Assembly (NCBI GenBank): GCA_934277865.1 | Contig: CAKQVW010000036.1 | Coordinates: 1-14,211 of the forward strand | DNA length: 14,211 nt | Reading direction: 5' to 3' | From: an uncultured Pseudobdellovibrionaceae bacterium | GTDB lineage: Bacteria > Bdellovibrionota > Bdellovibrionia > Bdellovibrionales > JAMPXM01 | Shown here: positions 1 through 6,987 of the stretch, one piece after another | Layout of the letters: every line of letters begins with the position of its first letter | How positions within the stretch are numbered: the first letter of the stretch is position 1 | Made by a program: the position numbers and the translations under genes | The notes under the pieces: generated by a model | Databases searched by the model: none | Told to the model about the DNA's origin: nothing | What the model saw: only the letters and a program-made list of their open reading frames with translations

Positions 1-493
1 GCATATCCTCATCAACAATGCCGGCATCACTCGCGATAAGTCGTTCGGAAAAATGACACATGAAGACTTCGAAGCCGTGATCGACACCAACCTGACCGGT
101 GTTTTCAATTGCACGAAGTCGCTCATGCCGAAATTCGCCGACACGCCAGACAAGCGCATCATCTCGATCTCGTCGGTTGTCGCTCTCTATGGCAACTTTG
201 GTCAGACGAATTATGTGGCAGCAAAAGCTGGCGTCATCGGCATGACTAAGACATGGGCACGTGAACTTTCTCGCAAGGGCTTCACCGTCAACGCGGTGGC
301 TCCCGGATTTACGATGACTCCGATGGTGGAAGCGATGCCGGCTGAGGCACGAAAATCCATCGAAGAAAAAATTCCAGCAGGCCGCTTTGGAAAGCCTTCC
401 GATATTGCGAATGCCTGCATGTTTCTTGCGTCCGACGAAGCTTCCTATATCAGTGGCACCGTGATTTCCGTCGACGGGGCTCTGGTCGTTTAA
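1..493 (+). CDS. fabG: FabG-type 3-oxoacyl-[ACP]/acetoacetyl-CoA reductase, partial (5' end missing)
   Basis: This is a classical short-chain dehydrogenase/reductase. The family reduces a beta-ketoacyl thioester (on ACP or CoA) to the beta-hydroxyacyl form with NAD(P)H in the cytosol. The reading frame is already open at base 2 and starts with the NNAG motif of strand 4, so the Rossmann glycine motif and the true start lie upstream; the ATG at 53 is internal. The catalytic Ser (codon 173-175), Tyr (212-214) and Lys (224-226) keep the Ser-x12-Tyr-x3-Lys spacing. The segment NAVAPGF and the C-terminal ISVDGALVV end are typical of FabG/PhaB. It is followed at 88 nt by an acyl-processing cluster on the same strand, which suggests it supplies the ketoreduction step there. 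FabG and PhaB cannot be told apart from this fragment. Confidence 0.9.
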   Translation, partial: HILINNAGITRDKSFGKMTHEDFEAVIDTNLTGVFNCTKSLMPKFADTPDKRIISISSVVALYGNFGQTNYVAAKAGVIGMTKTWARELSRKGFTVNAVAPGFTMTPMVEAMPAEARKSIEEKIPAGRFGKPSDIANACMFLASDEASYISGTVISVDGALVV

Positions 494-570
494 CGACCGT
501 GACGGATGGGAATCGCCCGGTGCGTGGGGCCCGGCTGCGAGACCCGACAAATACGATTCATAGATGAATC

Positions 571-578
571 AAGAGGGG
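571..578 (+). promoter_or_regulatory. Shine-Dalgarno site deciding the start at 582
   Basis: The purine-rich AAGAGGGG lies 3 nt before the ATG at 582. The in-frame ATG at 564 has no such site, so 582 is preferred although the spacing is short. Confidence 0.5.
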
Positions 579-581
579 ACT

Positions 582-1706
582 ATGAACATCATCGCTCGCG
601 CTCGAGAATTAAAATTCACGACCATCACAAGAATTTTGACCACCAGCCTGCTATCAGCAGCCACCTTTGCCAGCCTCGCCGAGGCAATGCCCGAAGCAGC
701 CGATAAAGCTCGTGCGACAGATCGCCTCTCGGCCTATGAAACAGACTTTCAGCCAATCGTCTCCAAGGACACTCTGACCAAGCAAGAGCGCCTTCAAGCG
801 TTCGTTAAAATTCGCGGACAGCGTGAGCTTTTTGTCGACTATCTGAAACCGTCCGCCGGCAAGCCCATTGTGGTGCTCCTCAACGGACTCACCTACCGCA
901 CGGGCGTGTGGGACAGCTTTGTGAAAGAGCTCAAAGGCGAAGGATTGGGAATCCTGCGCTACGATCCAATGGGCCATGGAAAAACAATGGCAAAAGCTGG
1001 CCGGCCCAGCGAGTCGATCGAAGCCGACGAACAAGTGAAAGACCTCAATTCGCTTCTTTCAACACTCGGAATTCGCAAACCTGTGCATCTTGTCGGCCTC
1101 TCTTATGGCGGTGCCATCGGCACGATGTTCACGTTGGCCCACCCGGCGAAAGTCGCGAGCCTGATTCTCATGGCGCCATTCACCAAGCCACTGGATAGCC
1201 AAGACCAACAGATTCGGCTTCATATCGCGCAAACACGGGCCATGTATCCCCTCAACCCAGCATCGGATGACGAACTTTATGATTTCTTCTTGAAGCAAAT
1301 CGTCTACGCCACCTACCCAATGGTCGAGCCGATCGTTCTTGAACACCCATGGAAGCTCGAGTCGACGTTCCGCCTGGTCCAAGGCGTTCGCAAGTTCAAA
1401 GCTGAGGACGTGGTCGACCAACTTCCAGAGGCGTCGGTGCATCTCATGGTCGCCGAGTGGGACCAATATATCGCTCCAAAAATTCTTGAAGATCTTTGGA
1501 AGCAGATCCCAAAACGAGCGCGCCAAAGCCGTCTGATCATCAATCATTCGGAGCACAAAATCCCGGAAGCCATGCCCAGCTTTTCGGCGAAATGGGTTCG
1601 CCTGATCGTCGAAGGCGACGAGCGCCTCAAAGACGGCCGCACATGGGAAGGCGGAAGTTTCCTCGGCTATGCAGCCAGCGGAACTGAACGCATTAAAGTG
1701 AACTGA
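582..1706 (+). CDS. Exported alpha/beta hydrolase
   Basis: This 374-residue serine hydrolase of the alpha/beta fold probably acts as an esterase, thioesterase or acyltransferase in the periplasm. The N-terminus has basic residues, then a hydrophobic stretch of about residues 18-35 ending LAEA, a plausible Sec signal peptidase I site; no lipobox Cys follows. The oxyanion loop NGLTYRTG is near residue 100. The nucleophile elbow GLSYGG places Ser174, with likely acid Asp294 (WDQY) and His325 (SEHKIPE), so the triad is complete. The start at 582 is chosen over the in-frame ATG at 564 because of the purine-rich site at 571-578. It sits between a FabG-type reductase and a second, unexported hydrolase, so it may process or transfer a lipid product after export. 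The substrate cannot be inferred. Confidence 0.85.
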   Translation: MNIIARARELKFTTITRILTTSLLSAATFASLAEAMPEAADKARATDRLSAYETDFQPIVSKDTLTKQERLQAFVKIRGQRELFVDYLKPSAGKPIVVLLNGLTYRTGVWDSFVKELKGEGLGILRYDPMGHGKTMAKAGRPSESIEADEQVKDLNSLLSTLGIRKPVHLVGLSYGGAIGTMFTLAHPAKVASLILMAPFTKPLDSQDQQIRLHIAQTRAMYPLNPASDDELYDFFLKQIVYATYPMVEPIVLEHPWKLESTFRLVQGVRKFKAEDVVDQLPEASVHLMVAEWDQYIAPKILEDLWKQIPKRARQSRLIINHSEHKIPEAMPSFSAKWVRLIVEGDERLKDGRTWEGGSFLGYAASGTERIKVN

Positions 1707-1720
1707 TCTCGAGAAACTTG

Positions 1721-1727
1721 AAGGAGG
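1721..1727 (+). promoter_or_regulatory. Shine-Dalgarno site deciding the start at 1733
   Basis: AAGGAGG lies 5 nt before the ATG at 1733. It falls inside the reading frame that would begin with TTG at 1718, so that upstream TTG is rejected. Confidence 0.8.
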
Positions 1728-1732
1728 CCTCG

Positions 1733-2539
1733 ATGGCTCTTGTTGATCTCATGGGACACACGATGAACGCAGACGTTGTTCCCGCTTGCTTACCAATGGA
1801 CACGATCTTTCTTCACGGCAATCTCGCCTCCAACACGTGGTGGGAACCATCGCTCGCGCTTTGGAAAGCACAGGCGAAGCCAGGCCTGGAAGGCCGCGCC
1901 GTCTTGGCCGAATGGCGCGGATGCGGAAAATCTGCCGCTCCCAAAAAAGAGGAAGAGCTCCATCCAGCTGCGCTTGCCGAGGACTACATCCAGCTTTGCT
2001 ACAAACTGGGAATCAAAAAGGCGTGTCTCGTCGGTCACTCGACGGGCGGAATCATTGCCCTCTACGCGATGTTGAAAGCTCCTGAACTTTTTGATCGCGC
2101 CGTACTCTTAGATTCGGTGGGCGCCTCGGGCGTTCAGTTTGGACCAGAGATGTACGCGGCCTTCACACAAATGAGCGAAGACCGTTCGGTCTGCGAAGCC
2201 GTGATGAACGGCACGATTCATGGCAACGACGTTAAGTCGCCGCTTTTTCAACGCATCGTCGACGATGCGTTTGGTGTCGCGAAGATCAACTGGCACGGTG
2301 TGCCCCGCATGCTTCATGTCACCAACATGACGGCCGAGCTCGGCAAAGTGAATCACCAAATTCTGGTGCTTCACGGACAACACGATCCGGTTATTCCTCT
2401 AGAAACCGCGAAGGTTCTCACGGCCGGGCTACCAAATGCACGGCTGGATGTTCTGGAAAATAACGGGCATTCCGCTAACGTCGAAAGCCCCGAGCTCTTT
2501 GTGAAAAAGGTGAATGAGTTTTTGTTTCATCGCCCGTGA
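1733..2539 (+). CDS. Cytosolic alpha/beta hydrolase (BioH/MenH-like fold)
   Basis: A 268-residue alpha/beta hydrolase without a signal peptide, so probably cytosolic. The oxyanion motif FLHGNLASNTWW is near residue 27. The nucleophile elbow GHSTGG puts Ser103 as nucleophile, Asp218 (QHDPVIP) as acid and His246 (NNGHSANVE) as base, giving a complete triad. The Ser nucleophile argues against the haloalkane-dehalogenase/OleB branch, which uses Asp. The gene starts 26 nt after the exported hydrolase and ends 29 nt before the FabH homologue, so the genes are probably co-transcribed. A likely role is thioesterase, lipase or product release for the acyl chain built or handled by the neighbours, but this is inferred from context. 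Confidence 0.85.
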   Translation: MALVDLMGHTMNADVVPACLPMDTIFLHGNLASNTWWEPSLALWKAQAKPGLEGRAVLAEWRGCGKSAAPKKEEELHPAALAEDYIQLCYKLGIKKACLVGHSTGGIIALYAMLKAPELFDRAVLLDSVGASGVQFGPEMYAAFTQMSEDRSVCEAVMNGTIHGNDVKSPLFQRIVDDAFGVAKINWHGVPRMLHVTNMTAELGKVNHQILVLHGQHDPVIPLETAKVLTAGLPNARLDVLENNGHSANVESPELFVKKVNEFLFHRP

Positions 2540-2568
2540 TAAGCGGGCACGTTAGTGAAGGATGAGTT

Positions 2569-3573
2569 ATGTCCGCCAAAGCCGTCATTAAAGGGATGGG
2601 GCTCTACGCTCCGCCAAACATTGTAGAAAACGAGTTCTTCAACAAGAAGTACGACCGCGACATCAACACCTTCTTGCTTGAGCAACGCAACATCAGGCAA
2701 CGCCACTTCATGCTCCCCGAACAGGCGACCTCGGATCTCGTCGTCCCCGCTGCGGAAGAAGCTATGAAAAACGCGGGCATCACTGCCAAAGACCTAGATC
2801 TCATCATTGTCGCGACCGATACCCCCGACTATGTTTCCCCCTCGACGGCGGCTGTTGTTCAATACAAGCTGCAAGCCACTCGCGCCGGCACGTTTGATCT
2901 CAATACCGCATGCGCTGGCTTCGTGACGGCGACGGATGTGGCATCGAAGTACTTGGTTGCAGACGAACGTTATCAAAACATCTTGGTCGTCGGAGCGTAC
3001 GGGATGTCGAAATACTTCGACTGGAACGATCACAAGGTCACCTCCGTTTTTGCGGACGGTGCCGGCGCCGCCATCGTCGGGCGCACCGACGACAATGAGA
3101 CCGGAATCCTGGCCTCTCAGCTGGCAACCGACGGTCAGTATCACGACTATATGGGCATCTATGCTGGCGGTACGAAGTTCCCAATCTCCGAAGAAACCGT
3201 CGGCAAACGTATGCATCTCCTGCAGTTCACCAAACGAATCCCACCCGAAACCAACGGACGCATCTGGCCCGAACTAACAAACGCGATTCTCGACCGTATC
3301 GGAAAATCTGTTGGCGATGTCGATCACTTCTTTTTCACACAGATCAACATCGGCTCCATCGTTGAAACCATGGGCAAACTCGCAGCCCCGCTAGCAAAAG
3401 CTCACAATATCATGGACCGCTTTGGCTACACGGGCAGCGCCTGCATTGCGATGGCGATGGCGGATGCCGCCCGCCAGCACAAACTTCGAAAAGGCGATCT
3501 CGTCATGGTGCTAGGCTCAGGCGGCGGCATGTCGATGTCCGCGATGGCCATGCGATGGGGATACGACACCTAA
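2569..3573 (+). CDS. Ketoacyl-ACP synthase III (FabH) homologue with altered catalytic triad
   Basis: A 334-residue thiolase-fold protein of the FabH family, aligning over the full length. The acyl-accepting Cys115 is present in NTACAGF, and the C-terminal glycine loop (GSGGGMSMS) is intact. FabH normally has His in the HQAN motif and Asn in the GNTS motif. Here the aligned segments are FTQIN (Thr257) and FGYTGS (Tyr287), so both residues that drive malonyl decarboxylation are replaced. The protein probably still loads an acyl group on Cys115 but may act as an acyltransferase or use a non-malonyl partner. A Shine-Dalgarno-like GAAGGA at 2557-2562 supports the ATG. The gene lies between a hydrolase and an acyl ligase, so it is unlikely to be the housekeeping fatty-acid initiation enzyme. 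Confidence 0.88.
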   Translation: MSAKAVIKGMGLYAPPNIVENEFFNKKYDRDINTFLLEQRNIRQRHFMLPEQATSDLVVPAAEEAMKNAGITAKDLDLIIVATDTPDYVSPSTAAVVQYKLQATRAGTFDLNTACAGFVTATDVASKYLVADERYQNILVVGAYGMSKYFDWNDHKVTSVFADGAGAAIVGRTDDNETGILASQLATDGQYHDYMGIYAGGTKFPISEETVGKRMHLLQFTKRIPPETNGRIWPELTNAILDRIGKSVGDVDHFFFTQINIGSIVETMGKLAAPLAKAHNIMDRFGYTGSACIAMAMADAARQHKLRKGDLVMVLGSGGGMSMSAMAMRWGYDT

Positions 3574-3585
3574 ATACTTCCAAAC

Positions 3586-3590
3586 AGGAG
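3586..3590 (+). promoter_or_regulatory. Shine-Dalgarno site deciding the start at 3601
   Basis: AGGAG lies 10 nt before the ATG at 3601, and a second GGAG lies at 3594-3597, 3 nt before it. The in-frame TTG at 3592 is directly next to the first site and overlaps the second, so it is not a likely start. Confidence 0.6.
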
Positions 3591-3600
3591 CTTGGAGAAA

Positions 3601-5166
3601 ATGAACGACGTCGGTGATTTTGATTGGCTAAAAAACTGGGCGCGACTTGCTCCACAAAATGTCGCGATTCAGGACGCTGATTCCGGAAAGTCACTGACCT
3701 ATCGCGAACTCTACTATCTGAGCTGCCGACTTGCCGACACACTGGCCAAAGAGTACGGAGTCGCAAAGGGCGATCGTGTCGCGATGCTCGCCACAAACGA
3801 GATCGAAGCTATCCCGCTGTTTTTTGCGTGTCTTCGCACGGGTGCCATGCTGGTTCCCGTAAACTTTCGTCTCACGGGCCGTGAAGTGGAACACATCCTC
3901 GAGGATTCCGCGGCTCGCGTGATCGTCCTACAGAAAAACTTCCTCTCTCTCTTAGATGGCGTTTCGGTGAATGTGCGACCTGCGCACACCATACCATTTG
4001 AAGACTTCGCCGCAAATCTGCAGCGGGAACTCGAGGCGTTCCGACATTCAGGGCTCGAGAATCAACAGGTGCTCTCTTACAAGGCGCCCACCTGGCACTC
4101 TCCGCTGCGTGCCGAATCCAACGAACCCTGCATGATCCTCTACACCTCTGGCACAACTGGTGCGCCCAAAGGAGCCTGCATCACGCCAACGATGCTGCAT
4201 TGGAATTCCATCAACACGACCTTGCGCCTCAATCTTTCACAGTCCGACGTCTTCGTGAGCTTTTTGCCCTTCTTCCACACAGGTGGATGGAACGTCCTGC
4301 TCACACCCTTCTTGCATCGTGGAGCGCGAACTGTGCTCACGAAAAAGTTCGATGCAAACCGAATTCTTGAGCTTTGCGAGAAAGAAGGAGCGACGATTCT
4401 TTTTGGCGTTCCGACAACGATGGAAATGATGGCTCACAGCCCACGTTTTCAAGAGGTGAAACTCGCCAAAGTTCGCTATGCGATTGTCGGTGGCGAACCG
4501 ATGTCGATCGAGCTCATCAAAACCTGGCAAGACAAAGGCGTGCCCATTCGCCAAGGATTTGGCCTCACCGAATTTGGCCCCAACGTGTTTTCGCTGAACG
4601 AAGCGGACGCCATTCGCAAAATCGGCTCAATCGGATTTCCCAATTTTTATATCAAAACCAAAGTTGTCGACGATCATGGGAAAGAAGTTGGACCTGGCGA
4701 AATTGGCGAACTCCTGCTGTCCGGTCCCGTGTGTACGCCTGGCTATTGGAAAAACGAAAAAGCCACCAAAGAGTCCATCGTCGATGGCTGGTTTCACACC
4801 GGCGACCTCGTGCGCTTCGACGAAGAAGGCTATTTCTATGTAGCCGGCCGCAAAAAGGACATGTTTATCTCCGGTGGAGAGAACGTTTATCCGGTCGAAG
4901 TTGAACGGGTGCTGAGTCAAATTCCGGCAATTCGCGAGGTGGCCGTGATCGGCATCCCCGACGCGAAATGGGGCGAAGTCGGCTGCGCATGCGTGAGCCT
5001 CGTCGAGGGGCAGTCGATCACAGAATGCGACGTCCTTAGCCATTGCTCCGACAAGCTTGCGAAGTACAAGATCCCGAAGAAGGTGAAGTTCTTCCCAGAG
5101 CTCCCCAAAGGGGATTCCGGCAAGATCCTCAAACGTGAGCTGCGCGCCAGCCTCGTCTCAGTTTGA
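3601..5166 (+). CDS. Acyl-CoA synthetase / AMP-dependent acyl ligase (FadD-like)
   Basis: A 521-residue member of the ANL adenylating superfamily. The family activates a carboxylic acid with ATP to an acyl-AMP and then a CoA (or carrier) thioester in the cytosol. The phosphate-binding loop TSGTTGAPKG is at residues 182-191, the A5-type motif GFGLTEFG at about 320-327, and HTGD at 399-402 is followed by the hinge segment GRKKDMFISGGENVYP. The C-terminal catalytic lysine is Lys508 in GDSGKILK. All core motifs are intact and the length is normal for a medium/long-chain fatty acyl-CoA ligase. It is the last gene of the cluster, 27 nt after the FabH homologue, and probably supplies its acyl substrate. 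Chain-length preference cannot be read from the sequence. Confidence 0.92.
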   Translation: MNDVGDFDWLKNWARLAPQNVAIQDADSGKSLTYRELYYLSCRLADTLAKEYGVAKGDRVAMLATNEIEAIPLFFACLRTGAMLVPVNFRLTGREVEHILEDSAARVIVLQKNFLSLLDGVSVNVRPAHTIPFEDFAANLQRELEAFRHSGLENQQVLSYKAPTWHSPLRAESNEPCMILYTSGTTGAPKGACITPTMLHWNSINTTLRLNLSQSDVFVSFLPFFHTGGWNVLLTPFLHRGARTVLTKKFDANRILELCEKEGATILFGVPTTMEMMAHSPRFQEVKLAKVRYAIVGGEPMSIELIKTWQDKGVPIRQGFGLTEFGPNVFSLNEADAIRKIGSIGFPNFYIKTKVVDDHGKEVGPGEIGELLLSGPVCTPGYWKNEKATKESIVDGWFHTGDLVRFDEEGYFYVAGRKKDMFISGGENVYPVEVERVLSQIPAIREVAVIGIPDAKWGEVGCACVSLVEGQSITECDVLSHCSDKLAKYKIPKKVKFFPELPKGDSGKILKRELRASLVSV

Positions 5167-5175
5167 GACAGAGGC
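5150..5175 (+). terminator. Stem-loop at the end of the acyl cluster
   Basis: GCCTCGTCTCA (5150-5160) pairs with TGAGAC-A-GAGGC (5164-5175), an 11-bp stem with one bulged A and a GTT loop. The TGA stop codon of the ligase lies in the stem. No T-tract follows, so it may be an inefficient terminator or an mRNA 3'-end stabiliser. Confidence 0.5.
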
Positions 5176-5235
5176 GCCACTTCCGACGTAGGTCGAGGTG
5201 AATCTCAGTCTGAATCGCTGTACTCTAGAGGAATG

Positions 5236-5706
5236 ATGGATCGCTCAAAGAGCACTTTCTTCTGCCGCTTGGCCGCACTGCTTTTGCTATTGCTCTCAGC
5301 CGGCTGCCAAACTCCCCGCTACCGCGAGTTTGAACAAGTGAAAGTCGGAATGTCGAAGGAACAGGTGCTGACTGCGGCTGGAAACCCTTCCAGTCGCGAT
5401 CGCAAACAGAGCGTCGACCGATGGACCTACAACCTCTACGATCACCCCGATGGCAAAGTGGTCCGTGAGGTGCATTTTTTAGAAGGTGTTTCCACCTACG
5501 TGGGCCCGAAGCCGGTCCCCACCATCAGCGCTGACCAACAAGACCAGATCAATGAGATCAAAAACAGAGAGGCTGAAGAACGGGAACGGGTCGACTACTC
5601 GAGCATTCACAAACAATATGAAATTCAGCGATTTATTCCGGTCGATAGCGAAGAAGCAGCACCCGTCACGATCGAACAAAAGTCCGACGGTGGCACTGCT
5701 CGCTAA
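5236..5706 (+). CDS. Outer-membrane lipoprotein with SmpA/OmlA (BamE)-like domain
   Basis: A protein of about 156 residues that is probably lipidated and anchored in the envelope. A short basic N-terminus and a Leu-rich stretch end in the lipobox LSAGC, with Cys24 as the lipidated residue. Residues of about 33-90 (from QVKVGMSKEQVL through RWTYNL to YVG) match the SmpA/OmlA pattern of BamE-type proteins, which bind beta-barrel assembly factors or envelope partners. The C-terminal third is rich in Glu, Lys and Arg and looks helical or disordered. Two consecutive ATGs (5233 and 5236) are possible starts; AGAGGA at 5227-5232 fits 5236 slightly better. It is 69 nt from the upstream cluster, beyond a stem-loop, so it is probably a separate unit. 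True BamE is usually shorter, so this may be a paralogue. Confidence 0.8.
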   Translation: MDRSKSTFFCRLAALLLLLLSAGCQTPRYREFEQVKVGMSKEQVLTAAGNPSSRDRKQSVDRWTYNLYDHPDGKVVREVHFLEGVSTYVGPKPVPTISADQQDQINEIKNREAEERERVDYSSIHKQYEIQRFIPVDSEEAAPVTIEQKSDGGTAR

Positions 5707-6318
5707 TCACTTCACCAATCGAATACGCTCGGGCTTTTCTTCGTCTTCAATGACGGAGGCTGGCGTGCGAATTTGCACCGGGCCTTCAGGAACAGCGATC
5801 GGATACACGATTTTCACCTGCTGACGAAGCCGATCCAACCGACCGTCGAGGCCAAACGCTTCCTCAATTTCCTCTAGCGACTTTAGGCGAACGGCCTGGT
5901 AACGGCGCTCTTCTTCTTGATCCCGATCGGGATGCTGAAAACGAACGTGCAGGCGTTCTTCTTCATAGTCGCGAATCGCTTTTGAGAGATCGCCGTGTTT
6001 GAAAGAAATCTGCTGGGTGACGAGTCTCACCTTCTCAGGATTTTCGAGGCTCTTTTTGTGTTCAATGAGGTCCGAAATTTCCTTTTCAAGGCTGCGGATC
6101 TTCGTCGCAAAGCTCGTCAATCGAGACTCGTGCTCCGTCCAGCGACACTTCTTAGCAGCATAAACAGGGGCCGCTTTGGGCTTTTCCGCCTTCGCAGCGC
6201 TGGCGGATGCTTCGGTGACCGCACCAACGATCACGGCCATCCCAATGGCAGAGGTCGCAAGTCTGTGAAACTCACGTCGAAGAATCTGGTTCCGAGATAT
6301 CAAGCTCCGTAATCGCAC
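5707..6318 (-). CDS. Exported coiled-coil protein, unknown function
   Basis: I do not recognise a named family. The 203-residue product from a GTG start has a signal-like N-terminus: a twin-arginine stretch LRREFHR (Arg14-Arg15), a hydrophobic run of about residues 21-35, and small residues ASASA as a possible cleavage site. Tat and Sec export are both possible. The mature part is highly charged and predicted by eye as helical/coiled coil from about residue 60 to 165, ending in a basic tail. GGGAG lies 4 nt before the GTG, supporting a start 47 nt inside the preceding gene, so translation is probably coupled to it. Its stop codon touches the stop of the convergent lipoprotein gene with no base between. 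It is the last gene of the secA operon. Confidence 0.65.
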   Translation of the reverse strand: MRLRSLISRNQILRREFHRLATSAIGMAVIVGAVTEASASAAKAEKPKAAPVYAAKKCRWTEHESRLTSFATKIRSLEKEISDLIEHKKSLENPEKVRLVTQQISFKHGDLSKAIRDYEEERLHVRFQHPDRDQEEERRYQAVRLKSLEEIEEAFGLDGRLDRLRQQVKIVYPIAVPEGPVQIRTPASVIEDEEKPERIRLVK

Positions 6319-6985
6319 TTTGCTCCCACCGAATCTGAACCGCGAGGTTCTTAATTCGATTGATGACGATCGTGGCCTTCACCGGACTGATGCGCTCTAA
6401 GCGCAATGTCCCACCACGAATCGTCGACATCACCGCACTCGCATCCCAGCCAAAACGCGAGTCCTGTAATGCTTGTCGGATTTCAGAGCGCAGATCTTTC
6501 GTGTCGATCCCGGAAATTGTCACGGTCACGACCAAAGACCCGTCCTTGGCGGAACTCAGTTCGCTATTGGCATAGGCCGAGATTCCAAGTGGGTCGTTTG
6601 GATCAGTTTGAGACGAATCCGTATCAGAAGCACCGGTGTCGTAACCCAAGAAGGCTTCCATATTGAGCTCTTCGGCGGGAGCCTCGGGCATCATCGGCAA
6701 CGGCTCGACCGTAGGAACTTGTTCTGAACTGTTGTCCGTTGGCAATTGAGGCAATTGAAAGGCCCCGAGATCAAAAGGCTCAGGTTCGATTGGCGCTGCG
6801 GCCGCCGACGTTTCTGAAGGCGACGCTTCTGGCGGCAGCACCTCCGCTGGCGGCTCGTCACCCGCGGCGTGAGCAACGCCGTCCATGTCGACGAAGAGGA
6901 CCACCGCGCAAGTCGGGCACGTCACCATGCCATAGTCGTCTTTCAACGGTGTCGAACACTTCGGACAGGTCGGTGTTGTCGCCAT
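6272..6985 (-). CDS. Zinc-ribbon protein, unknown function
   Basis: A 237-residue protein of no named family that I recognise. The N-terminus holds a zinc ribbon with Cys7-x2-Cys10 and Cys23-x2-Cys26, in CPKC and CPTC knuckles. Residues of about 40-145 are a low-complexity linker rich in Pro, Glu, Ala and Ser, probably disordered. A compact C-terminal region from about residue 147 to 225 (SLVVTVTISGI to IRWEQ) alternates strands and a helix and looks like a separate small domain. No signal or membrane segment is visible, so it is probably cytosolic. The ATG lies 2 nt after the secA stop codon, so the two genes are almost certainly co-translated. The ribbon may bind protein or nucleic acid; a role with SecA is only an inference from this coupling. 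Confidence 0.75.
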   Translation of the reverse strand: MATTPTCPKCSTPLKDDYGMVTCPTCAVVLFVDMDGVAHAAGDEPPAEVLPPEASPSETSAAAAPIEPEPFDLGAFQLPQLPTDNSSEQVPTVEPLPMMPEAPAEELNMEAFLGYDTGASDTDSSQTDPNDPLGISAYANSELSSAKDGSLVVTVTISGIDTKDLRSEIRQALQDSRFGWDASAVMSTIRGGTLRLERISPVKATIVINRIKNLAVQIRWEQSAITELDISEPDSST

Positions 6986-6987
6986 AG

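Noticed and set aside
1059..1556. Long antisense open frames inside the hydrolase, glnA and secA genes
   Set aside because: They are shadows of strongly supported genes, have no recognisable domains and no ribosome sites; the composition is what GC-skewed codon use produces.
1733..2539. Second hydrolase as OleB (beta-lactone decarboxylase)
   Set aside because: OleB belongs to the haloalkane dehalogenase branch with an Asp nucleophile; this protein has Ser103 in GHSTGG.
2532..2548. Hairpin GCCCG/CGGGC over the stop of the second hydrolase
   Set aside because: Only a 5-bp stem with no T-tract, and the next gene starts 29 nt on in the same direction; not a credible terminator.
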